In this document: in pieces, positions 26,272-36,580 of the stretch
Layout: every line of letters starts with the position of its first letter
Position numbering within the stretch: position 1 is the stretch's first letter
NCBI RefSeq assembly: GCF_051020955.1
Contig: NW_027477122.1
Span: 33,114-97,113 of the forward strand
Source: Megalopta genalis
Taxonomy: Eukaryota; Arthropoda; Insecta; Hymenoptera; Halictidae
DNA: 64,000 bases
Direction of reading: 5' to 3'
Notes under the pieces: model-generated
The model's input: the letters and a program-made list of their open reading frames with translations, nothing else
Told to the model about the DNA's origin: nothing
Database searches by the model: none
Position numbers and translations under genes: made by a program

Positions 26272-29200
26272 CATTGATTTGAAGTTTGGATTAGAAGCTA
26301 ACTCGATTGTTTCGCATGCAGTTGAAGCTATATCGCTTATATTCGCAAGTATTTGAAACCAAATCATTCGATTCGCATGAATTTGAAACTAGGGCTTCTA
26401 CTTCGCATTGATTTCAAGCTAAATCATGTGTTTCGCATGGATTTGAAGCTAACTCGTTTGTTTCGCATGCAGTTGAAGCTAAATCATGTATATCACAAGT
26501 ATTTGAAGCTAAACCGTTCGTTTCGCATGGATTTGAATCTAAGCCTCCTACGTCGCATGAATTTGAATCTAAATCATGTGTTTCGCTTGGATTTGAAGCT
26601 AACTCGTTTGTTTCGCATGCAGTTGAAGCTAAATCATGTATATCACAAGTATTTGAAGCTAAACCATTTGTATCGCATGGATTTGAAGCTAAGCCTTCTA
26701 ATGCGCAACGATTCGAAGCTAAATCATGTGTTTTGCTTGGATTTTAAGCTAACTCGATTGTTTCGCATTCCTTCTACTTCGAATTGATTTGAAGTTTGGA
26801 TTAGAAGCTAACTCGATTGTTTCGCAATGCACTTTATGCTAAATCATGTATAAAACATGTATTTGAAGCTAAACCATGTATTTTGCATGTATTTGAAGCT
26901 AAGACTTATACTTTGCATGAAATTGAAGCTAAATCATGTGTTTCGCTTGCATTTGAAGCTAATTCGTTTGTTTCGCATGCAGTTGAGGCTAAATTATGTA
27001 TAAACAAGTATTTGAAGCTAAACCATTTGCATCGCAAGGATTTGAAGCTAAACCATGTGATTCGCAAGAATTTGAAGCTAAATCATGTGTTTCGCTTGGA
27101 TTTGAAGCTAACTCGTTTGTTTCGCACGCAGTTGAAGCTATATCGCTTATATTCGCAAGTATTTGAAACCAAATCATTCGATTCGCATGAATTTGAAACA
27201 AGGGCTTCTACTTCGCATTGATTTCAAGCTAAATCATGTGTTTCGCTTGGATTTGAAGCTAACTCGTTTGTTTCGCATGCAGTTGAAGCTAAATCATGTA
27301 TATCACAAGTATTTGAAGCTAAACCGTTCGTTTCGCATGGATTTGAATCTAAGCCTCCTACGTCGCATGAATTTGAATCTAAATCATGTGTTTCGCTTGG
27401 ATTTGAAGCTAACTCGTTTGTTTCGCATGCAGTTAAAGCTAAATCATGTGTATCACAAGTATTTGAAGCTAAACCGTTCGTTTCGCATGGATTTGAATCT
27501 AATCCTCCTACGTCGCATGAATTTGAATCTAAATCATGTGTTTCGCTTGGATTTGAAGCTAACTCGTTTGTTTCGCATGCAGTTGAATCTAAATCATGTA
27601 TATCACAAGTATTCGAAGCTAAACCATTTGTATCGCATGGATTTGAAGCTAAGCCTTCTAATGCGCAATGATTCGAAGCTAAATCATGTGTTTTGGTTGG
27701 ATTTGAAGCTAACACGATTGTTTCGCATTCCTTCTACTTCGCATTGATTTGAAGTTTGGATTAGAAGCTAACTCGATTGTTTCGCAATGCAGTTTATGCT
27801 AAATCATGTATAAAACATGTATTTGAAGCTAAACCATTTATTTCGCATGTATTTGAAGCTAAGACTTATACTTGCATGAAATTGAAGCTAAATCATGTGT
27901 TTCGCTTGGATTTGAAGCTAACTCGTTAGTTTCGCATGCAGTTGAAGCTATATCGCTTATATTCGCAAGTATTTGAAGCCAAATCATTCGTTTCGCATAA
28001 ATTTGAAACTAAGGCTACTACTTCGCATTGATTTGAAGCTAAATCATGTGTTTCGCTTGGATTTGAAGCTAACTCGTTTATTTCGCATGCAGTTGAAGCT
28101 AAATCATGTATATCACAAGTATTCGAAGCTAAACCATTTGTATCGCATGGATTTGAAGCTAAGCCTTCTAATGCGCAATGATTCGAAGCTAAATCATGTG
28201 TTTTGCTTGGATTTGAAGCTAACTCGATTGTTTCGCATTCCCACTACTTCGCATTGATTTGAAGTTTGGATTAGAAGCTAACTCGATTGTTTCGCAATGC
28301 AGTTTATGCTAAATCATGTACAAAACATGTATTTGAAGCTAAACCATTTATTTCGCATGTATTTGAAGCTAAGACTTATACTTTGCATGAAATTGAAGCT
28401 AAATCATGTGTTTCGCTTGGATTTGAAGCTAACTCGTTAGTTTCGCATGCAGTTGAAGCTATATCGCTTATATTCGCAAGTATTTGAAGCCAAATCATTC
28501 GTTTCGCATAAATTTGAAACTAAGGCAACTACTTCGCATTGATTTGAAGCTAAATCATGTGTTTCGCTTGGATTTGAAGCTAACTCGTTTGTTTCGCATG
28601 CAGTTGAAGCTAAATCATGTATATCACAAGTATTTGAAGCTAAACCATTCGTTTCGCATGGATTTGAATCTAAGCCTCCTACTTCGCATGAATTTGAATC
28701 TAAATCATGTGTTTCGCTTGCATTTGAAGCTAATTCGTTTGTTTCGCATGCAGTTGAAGCTAAATTATGTATAAACAACTATTTGAAGCTAAACCATGTG
28801 TTTCGCATGGATTTGAAGCTAATTCGTTTGTTTCGCATGCAGTTGAAGCTAAATCATGTATATCACAAGTATTCGAAGCTAAACCATTTGTATCGCATGG
28901 ATTTGAAGCTAAGCCTTCTAATGCGCAATGATTCGAATCTAAATCATGTGTTATGCTTGGACTTGAAGCTAACTCGATTGTTTCGCATTCCTTCTACTTC
29001 GCATTGATTTGAAGTTTGGATTAGAAGCTAACTCGATTGTTTCGCATGCAGTTGAAGCTATATCGCTTATATTCGCAAGTATTTGAAACCAAATCATTCG
29101 ATTCGCATGAATTTGAAACTAGGGCTTCTACTTCGCATTGATTTCAAGCTAAATCATGTGTTTCGCATAGATTTGAAGCTAACTCGTTTGTTTCGCATAC

Positions 29201-30129
29201 AGTTGAAGCCAAATCATGTATATCACAAGTATTTGAAGCTAAACCGTTCGTTTCGCATGGATTTGAATCTAAGCCTCCTACGTCGCATGAATTTGAATCT
29301 AAATCATGTGTTTCGCTTGGATTTGAAGCTAACTCGTTTGTTTCGCATGCAGTTGAAGCTAAATCATGTATATCACAAGTATTTGAAGCTAAACCATTTG
29401 TATCGCATGGATTTGAAGCTAAGCCTTCTAATGCGCAATGATTCGAAGCTAAATCATGTGTTTTGCTTGGATTTTAAGCTAACTCGATTGTTTCGCATTC
29501 CTTCTACTTCGAATTGATTAGAAGTTTGGATTAGAAGCTAACTCGATTGTTTCGCAATGCACTTTATGCTAAATCATGTATAAAACATGTATTTGAAGCT
29601 AAACCATTTATTTTGCATGTATTTGAAGCTAAGACTTATACTTTGCATGAAATTGAAGCTAAATCATGTGTTTCGCTTGCATTTGAAGCTAATTCGTTTG
29701 TTTCGCATGCAGTTGAGGCTAAATTATGTATAAACAAGTATTTGAAGCTAAACCATTTGCATCGCAAGGATTTGAAGCTAAACCATGTGATTCGCAAGAA
29801 TTTGAAGCTAAATCATGTGTTTCGCTTGGATTTGAAGCTAACTCGTTTGTTTCGCACGCATTTGAAGCTATATCGCTTATATTCGCAAGTATTTGAAACC
29901 AAATCATTCGATTCGCATGAATTTGAAACAAGGGCTTCTACTTCGCATTGATTTCAAGCTAAATCATGTGTTTCGCTTGGATTTGAAGCTAACTCGTTTG
30001 TTTCGCATGCAGTTGAAGCTAAATCATGTATATCACAAGTATTTGAAGCTAAACCGTTCGTTTCGCATGGATTTGAATCTAAGCCTCCTACGTCGCATGA
30101 ATTTGAATCTAAATCATGTGTTTCGCTTG
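25712..30129. repeat. 2,730-bp-offset duplicated block
   Basis: Sequence from about 25,712 to 27,399 recurs at about 28,442-30,129 with a constant offset of 2,730 bp (91 monomers), with scattered substitutions. The intervening 27,400-28,441 is ordinary array. The left copy overlaps the end of the third 3.5-kb unit, so this exchange happened after or across that amplification. No gene is supported. Confidence 0.7.
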
Positions 30130-30699
30130 CATTTGAAGCTAATTCGTTTGTTTCGCATGCAGTTAAAGCTAAATCATGTATATCACAAGTATTTGAAGCT
30201 AAACCGTTCGTTTCACATGAATTTGAATCTAAGCCTCCTACGTCGCATGAATTTGAATCTAAATCATGTGTTTCGCTTGGATTTGAAGCTAACTCGTTTG
30301 TTTCGCATGCAGTTGAAGCTATATCGCTTATATTCGCATGTATTTGAAGCTAAACCGTTCGTTTCGCATGGATTTGAATCTAAGCCTCCAACGTCGCATG
30401 AATTTGAATCTAAATCATGTGTTTCGCTTGGATTTGAAGCTAACTCGTTTGTTTCGCATGCAGTTAAAGCTAAATCATGTATATCACAAGTATTTGAAGC
30501 TAAACCGTTCGTTTAACATGGATTTGAATCTAAGTCTCCTACGTCGCATGAATTTGAATCTAAATCATGTGATTCGCTTGGATTTGAAGCTAACTCGTTT
30601 GTTTCGCATGCAGTTGAAGCTATATCGCTTATATTCGCAAGTATTTGAAGCCAAATCATTCGTTTCGCATAAATTTGAAACTAAGGCTACTACTTCGCA

Positions 30700-33600
30700 T
30701 TGATTTGAAGCTAAATCATGTGTTTCGCTTGGATTTGAAGCTAACTCGTTTGTTTCGCATGCAGTTAAAGCTAAATCATGTATATCACAAGTATTTGAAG
30801 CTAAACCGTTCGTTTCGCATGGATTTGAATCTAAGCCTCCTACGTCGCATGAATTTGAATCTAAATCATGTGTTTCGCTTGGATTTGAAGCTAACTCGTT
30901 TGTTTCGCATGCAGTTGAATCTAAATCATGTATATCACAAGTATTCGAAGCTAAACCATTTGTATCGCATGGATTTGAAGCTAAGCCTTCTAATGCGCAA
31001 TGATTCGAAGCTAAATCATGTGTTTTGGTTGGATTTGAAGCTAACACGATTGTTTCGCATTCCTTCTACTTCGCATTGATTTGAAGTTTGGATTAGAAGC
31101 TAACTCGATTGTTTCGCAATGCAGTTTATGCTAAATCATGTATAAAACATGTATTTGAAGCTAAACCATTTATTTCGCATGTATTTGAAGCTAAGACTTA
31201 TACTTGCATGAAATTGAAGCTAAATCATGTGTTTCGCTTGGATTTGAAGCTAACTCGTTAGTTTCGCATGCAGTTGATGCTATATCGCTTATATTCGCAA
31301 GTATTTGAAGCCAAATCATTCGTTTCGCATAAATTTGAAACTAAGGCTACTACTTCGCATTGATTTGAAGCTAAATCATGTGTTTCGCTTGGATTTGAAG
31401 CTAACTCGTTTGTTTCGCATGCAGTTGAAGCTAAATCATGTATATCACAAGTATTTGAAGCTAAACCGTTCGTTTCGCATGGATTTGAATCTAAGCCTCC
31501 TACGTCGCATGAATTTGAATCTAAATCATGTGTTTCGCTTGGATTTGAAGCTAACTCGTTTGTTTCGCATGCAGTTAAAGCTAAATCATGTATATCACAA
31601 GTATTTGAAGCTAAACCGTTCGTTTCGCATGGATTTGAATCTAATCCTACTACTTCGCATGAATTTGTATCTAAATCATGTGTTTCGCTTGGATTTGAAG
31701 CTAACTCGTTTATTTCGCATGCAGTTGAAGCTAAATCATGTATATCACAAGTATTCGAAGCTAAACCATTTGTATCGCATGGATTTGAAGCTAAGCCTTC
31801 TAATGCGCAATGATTCGAAGCTAAATCATGTGTTTTGCTTGGATTTGAAGCTAACTCGATTGTTTCGCATTCCCACTACTTCGCATTGATTTGAAGTTTG
31901 GATTAGAAGCTAACTCGATTGTTTCGCAATGCAGTTTATGCTAAATCATGTACAAAACATGTATTTGAAGCTAAACCATTTATTTCGCATGTATTTGAAG
32001 CTAAGACTTATACTTTGCATGAAATTGAAGCTAAATCATGTGTTTCGATTGGATTTGAAGCTAACCCGTTGTTTTCGCATGCAGTTGAATCTAAATCATG
32101 TATATCACAAGTATTTGAAGCTAAACCATTCGTTTCGCATGGATTTGAAGCTAAGCCTCCTACTTCGAATGAATTTGAATCTAAATCATGTGTATTGCTC
32201 GGTTTTGAAGCCAACTGGTTTGTTTCGCTTGCATTTGAAGCTAATTTGTTTCTTTCGCATGCAGTTGAAGATAAATCATGTAAATCACAAGTATTTGAAG
32301 CTAAACCATGGGTTTCGCATGGATTTGAAGCTAACTCGTTTGTTTCGCATGCAGTTAAAGCTAAATCATGTATATCACAAGTATTTGAAGCTAAACCGTT
32401 CGTTTAACATGGATTTGAATCTAAGCCTCCTACGTCGCATGAATTTGAATCTAAATCATGTGATTCGCTTGGATTTGAAGCTAACTCGTTTGTTTCGCAT
32501 GCAGTTGAAGCTATATCGCTTATATTCGCAAGTATTTGAAGCCAAATCATTCGTTTCGCATAAATTTGAAACTAAAGCTACTACTTCGCATTGATTTGAA
32601 GCTAAATCATGTGTTTCGCTTGGATTTGAAGCTAACTCGTTTGTTTCGCATGCAGTTGAAGCTATATCGCTTATATTCGCAAGTATTTGAAACCAAATCA
32701 TTCGATTCGCATGAATTTGAAACTAGGGCTCCTACTTCGCATTGATTTCAAGCTAAATCATGTGTTTCGCTTGGATTTGAAGCTAACTCGTTTGTTTCGC
32801 ATGCAGTTGAAGCTAAATCATGTATATCACAAGTATTTGAAGCTAAACCGTTCGTTTCGCATGGATTTGAATCTAAGCCTCCTACGTCGCATGAATTTGA
32901 ATCTAAATCATGTGTTTCGCTTGGATTTGAAGCTAACTCGTTTGTTTCGCATGCAGTTAAAGCTAAATCATGTATATCACAAGTATTTGAAGCTAAACCG
33001 TTCGTTTCGCATGTATTTGAATCTAAGCCTCCTACGTCGCATGAATTTGAATCTAAATCATGTGTTTCGCTTGGATTTGAAGCTAACTCGTTTGTTTCGC
33101 ATGCAGTTGAATCTAAATCATGTATATCACAAGTATTCGAAGCTAAACCATTTGTATCGCATGGATTTGAAGCTAAGCCTTCTAATGCGCAATGATTCGA
33201 AGCTAAATCATGTGTTTTGGTTGGATTTGAAGCTAACACGATTGTTTCGCATTCCTTCTACTTCGCATTGATTTGAAGTTTGGATTAGAAGCTAACTCGT
33301 TTGTTTCGCAATGCAGTTTATGCTAAATCATGTATAAAACATGTATTTGAAGCTAAACCATTTATTTCGCATGTATTTGAAGCTAAGACTTATACTTGCA
33401 TGAAATTGAAGCTAAATCATGTGTTTCGCTTGGATTTGAAGCTAACTCGTTAGTTTCGCATGCAGTTGATGCTATATCGCTTATATTCGCAAGTATTTGA
33501 AGCCAAATCATTCGTTTCGCATAAATTTGAAACTAAGGCTACTACTTCGCATTGATTTGAAGCTAAATCATGTGTTTCGCTTGGATTTGAAGCTAACTCG

Positions 33601-34508
33601 TTTGTTTCGCATGCAGTTGAAGCTAAATCATGTATATCACAAGTATTTGAAGCTAAACCGTTCGTTTCGCATGGATTTGAATCTAAGCCTCCTACGTCGC
33701 ATGAATTTGAATCTAAATCATGTGTTTCGCTTGGATTTGAAGCTAACTCGTTGGTTTCGCATGCAGTTAAAGCTAAATCATGTATATCACAAGTATTTGA
33801 AGCTAAACCGTTCGTTTCGCATGGATTTGAATCTAATCCTACTACTTCGCATGAATTTGAATCTAAATCATGTGTTTCGCTTGGATTTGAAGCTAACTCG
33901 TTTATTTCGCATGCAGTTGAAGCTAAATCATGTATATCACAAGTATTCGAAGCTAAACCATTTGTATCGCATGGATTTGAAGCTAAGCCTTCTAATGCGC
34001 AATGATTCGAAGCTAAATCATGTGTTTTGCTTGGATTTGAAGCTAACTCGATTGTTTCGCATTCCCACTACTTCGCATTGATTTGAAGTTTGGATTAGAA
34101 GCTAACTCGATTGTTTCGCAATGCAGTTTATGCTAAATCATGTACAAAACATGTATTTGAAGCTAAACCATTTATTTCGCATGTATTTGAAGCTAAGACT
34201 TATACTTTGCATGAAATTGAAGCTAAATCATGTGTTTCGATTGGATTTGAAGCTAACCCGTTGTTTTCGCATGCAGTTGAATCTAAATCATGTATATCAC
34301 AAGTATTTGAAGCTAAACCATTCGTTTCGCATGGATTTGAAGCTAAGCCTCCTACTTCGAATGAATTTGAATCTAAATCATGTGTATTGCTCGGTTTTGA
34401 AGCCTACTGGTTTGTTTCGCTTGCATTTGAAGCTAATTTGTTTCTTTCGCATGCAGTTGAAGATAAATCATGTAAATCACAAGTATTTGAAGCTAAACCA
34501 TGGGTTTC
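30700..34508. repeat. 2,192-bp-offset duplicated block
   Basis: Sequence from about 30,700 to 32,316 recurs from about 32,892 to 34,508 with an offset of 2,192 bp. The landmark ACAAAACATG variant lies near 31,950 and again near 34,142. Boundaries are approximate because the monomers themselves are so similar. No gene is supported. Confidence 0.65.
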
Positions 34509-35268
34509 GCATGAATTTGAAGCTAACTCGTTTTTTTCGCCTGCATTTGAAGATAAATCGTGTATATCACAAGTATTTGAAGCTAAACCATTCGCTTCGA
34601 ATGGATTTGAAGCAAAGCCTTCAACTTCGCATTGATTTCAAGATAAATCATGTGTTTCGCTTGGATTTGAAGCTAACACGTTTGTTTCGCATGCAGTTGA
34701 AGCTAAAACATGTACATCACAAGTATCTGAATCTAATCCATCTGTTTCGCAAGAATATGAAGCTATGAATCTAGTCCATGTGATTCGCATGAATTTGAAG
34801 CTAAATCATGTGATTCGCATGGATTTGAAGCTGTAGCGGCCAGTCGGCGCGCATAAGAGAAGATTTATTTCTCGCGCAAACGACTAACATATTTATGACT
34901 CTCCTTCGAAAAGGCTATCTTTGAGTAAACTGTTTTCTGTGCGGATGGCAATAAGCCAGTAGAGTTTCTTTTTTACCTGATTCTCGATAGCCTACGAGAC
35001 CGTCATAAATAACGGGAAATTCCGAAGGGCACGCAAAACGGACCCGAACGCCGGACGTCCGAGCGCAACGGCCCTGAGGAAAACCCAGGCCGTTACATCA
35101 TAAAAAACGCACCCACTCCGATCACCACGCGGTCCCAAAACGGGACGCGCTCAGGGCGTAAGGGACAACGCGGTGAGAAGGAGATGGACAACGCTGATTG
35201 GGAAAACCCATTCGCGGGTCAACCAATCAGGGGGTGTCCAGAGCCCTTGCCGGGGGCAAACAGGAAAA

Positions 35269-35276
35269 TATAAAAA
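35269..35276 (+). promoter_or_regulatory. TATA box of 5' LTR A
   Basis: TATAAAAA inside the LTR, 30 bp upstream of a 27-bp repeat that starts at 35,299. This is a plausible U3 promoter, with the transcript start (R) near 35,299. The 3' LTR carries the same box at 40,015. Confidence 0.6.
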
Positions 35277-35298
35277 GAGCAACAGTGAGACGCTCGCC

Positions 35299-35362
35299 CT
35301 CATACCTCGCATACCTTCGATACTCCTCATACCTCGCATACCTTCGATACTTCTCATACCTC
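35299..35362 (+). repeat. 27-bp direct repeat in the LTR R region
   Basis: CTCATACCTCGCATACC-type units start at 35,299, 35,326 and 35,353 (2.4 copies of 27 bp), immediately downstream of the expected transcription start. One of the two LTR-LTR differences (35,324) lies in it. The same repeat is present in all four LTRs of the window. Confidence 0.75.
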
Positions 35363-35407
35363 TCTTGCTACGACGCCACGTTACCCGAAAGTGTTTCTAC
35401 GCAACTT

Positions 35408-35417
35408 AATAAATAAA
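35408..35417 (+). promoter_or_regulatory. Polyadenylation signal in LTR A
   Basis: Two overlapping AATAAA hexamers (AATAAATAAA), about 110 bp after the predicted transcript start. This is the expected position for the R/U5 polyadenylation signal. The functional copy would be the one in the 3' LTR at 40,154-40,163. Confidence 0.6.
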
Positions 35418-35474
35418 GTTTAATAGTTACACCGCACGCACCAGTTATTTACCAGAACACACTCCATAACTAAA

Positions 35475-35492
35475 TTGGTGACTCGACGTGCG
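35475..35492 (+). other. Primer-binding site, retrotransposon A
   Basis: TTGGTGACTCGACGTGCG directly follows the 5' LTR. TGG next to the LTR end is the expected complement of a tRNA CCA tail. I cannot name the tRNA with confidence from memory. Confidence 0.6.
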
Positions 35493-35567
35493 ATAACTGT
35501 GCAGTGCGCGACTAAAAAACGTTGGGTGAAGTAATCACAAGTGACATGCCGTAAAATAAGGGCAGAA

Positions 35568-36389
35568 ATGGACACAGGTATGAGCCAGGGAAACGCCGCG
35601 TTACCTGAGGTGTGCCGGGTCGGCATACGAGTGCCACCGTTCTGGCCCGAACAACCGGCGATCTGGTTCCACCAGATAGAAGGCCAGTTCGCTTTGAATG
35701 GCGTCACCGCGGACACGACGAAGTACAACTACGTAATGTCTCAACTGGAACCGAAATATGTCCTGGAGGTCCAGGACCTAATCACATCACCGCCGGCCAC
35801 CGAGAAGTATGAGACACTAAAAGGCGAACTAATCCGGCGCCTGTCCGCGTCCGAAGGGAGACGAATCCAGCAGCTGCTGGAAAAAGAAGAGATGGGAGAC
35901 AGAACGCCATCTCAATTTCTGCGGCACATGCAGAACTTGGCAGGTCAGGCAGTACCGGACAAATTTCTGGGTACATTATGGACTGGCAGGCTACCCAGCA
36001 TGATCCGGGCGATCGTAAGCGCGCAGCCAGACATTCCGCTAAACAAGCTGGCGCAAATCGCGGACCAGATACACGAGGGCACAACCCAAGCCCACGTGGC
36101 CAGCGTAGCCGCCCCGCAGACCGAGACGACAGAGGCAATGAGAGGCCTGCTGGAGGAATTCAAACTCGTCGTCAGCGAGCTCACACGTCCGCGGACCCGT
36201 GATAACCGATCAACATCGAGGCACCGTTCGAGGAGACACCGCGGCCGTTCGGGATCTAGAGGCCGTCGCCGGAGCGCATCCCCGCGAAACGTGGACCATT
36301 GCTGGTACCACCAGACCTTCGGAACGAGATCCACGAAGTGCCGACAGCCGTGCACATTCGACGCGGGAAACGATCGGGCATCACGGTAA
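35568..36389 (+). CDS. gag: Gag polyprotein, retrotransposon A
   Basis: A 273-residue Gag that would assemble the retrotransposon particle and package its RNA. The start is the first in-frame ATG (35,568). The frame is open a little further upstream but without an ATG. The N-terminal half is capsid-like, with FWPEQPAIWFHQIEGQF near residue 20 and LIRRLSASEGRRIQQLL further on, the pattern shared by gypsy-type Gags of insects. The C-terminal part is very Arg/Ser-rich (RSRRHRGRSGSRGRRRS), suitable for RNA binding, and ends with a C-x2-H-x9-C-x3-C cluster (CWYH...CRQPC) in place of a canonical CCHC knuckle. The protease frame overlaps its 3' end in the -1 phase. In copy B the Tyr of CWYH is His. 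Confidence 0.88.
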   Translation: MDTGMSQGNAALPEVCRVGIRVPPFWPEQPAIWFHQIEGQFALNGVTADTTKYNYVMSQLEPKYVLEVQDLITSPPATEKYETLKGELIRRLSASEGRRIQQLLEKEEMGDRTPSQFLRHMQNLAGQAVPDKFLGTLWTGRLPSMIRAIVSAQPDIPLNKLAQIADQIHEGTTQAHVASVAAPQTETTEAMRGLLEEFKLVVSELTRPRTRDNRSTSRHRSRRHRGRSGSRGRRRSASPRNVDHCWYHQTFGTRSTKCRQPCTFDAGNDRASR

Positions 36390-36580
36390 ATGCGGCAAAT
36401 TGTGATGGACCGCGGACCCGCCGTCTCTTCATTCTTGAACGCAGCAAGAACGAAGAATACCTTATAGACACCGGTTCAGACCTGTGCGTGTACCCGCGTG
36501 CGTACATCAAAGGCCCGTTAAAAAAGCGAAACACGAACTGTTTGCGGCAAACGGGTCCGTCATCGGCACGTACGGGCTGA
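36299..36580 (+). CDS. Retroviral-type aspartic protease segment, retrotransposon A
   Basis: Open frame in the -1 phase relative to gag, containing [20 protein letters not shown] with the catalytic DTG of pepsin-like retroviral proteases. Similarity to protease continues through [14 protein letters not shown]. It is then lost in this frame, while the family pattern (ELFAANGS and [11 protein letters not shown]) continues in the next frame. The open frame has no ATG here, so translation would depend on frameshifting from gag. Only about 36,390-36,526 is likely to be true protease. The rest to 36,580 is out-of-frame read-through. The protease is split, so whether this copy can process its own polyprotein is doubtful. 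Confidence 0.75.
   Translation: MLVPPDLRNEIHEVPTAVHIRRGKRSGITVNAANCDGPRTRRLFILERSKNEEYLIDTGSDLCVYPRAYIKGPLKKRNTNCLRQTGPSSARTG

Larger units (their letters stand above)
34832..35474 (+). repeat. 5' LTR, retrotransposon A
   Basis: 643-bp direct terminal repeat starting TGTAGCGGCC and ending CATAACTAAA, matching 39,578-40,220. I noticed two differences from its 3' partner: T at 35,324 (G at 40,070) and C at 35,376 (T at 40,122), about 0.3 percent. The exact first base is uncertain by one, because TSD AAGC plus TG and TSD AAGCT plus G fit equally at that position. Confidence 0.93.

Noticed and set aside
1..34831. CRISPR array
   Set aside because: Monomers are directly adjacent with no unique spacers, and the flanking content is eukaryotic retrotransposon and virus-like DNA.
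35173..35409. Small open frames inside the LTRs (both strands)
   Set aside because: They lie in U3/R sequence of every LTR copy, have no recognisable domain and depend on the 27-bp repeat and promoter region. They are best seen as chance frames.
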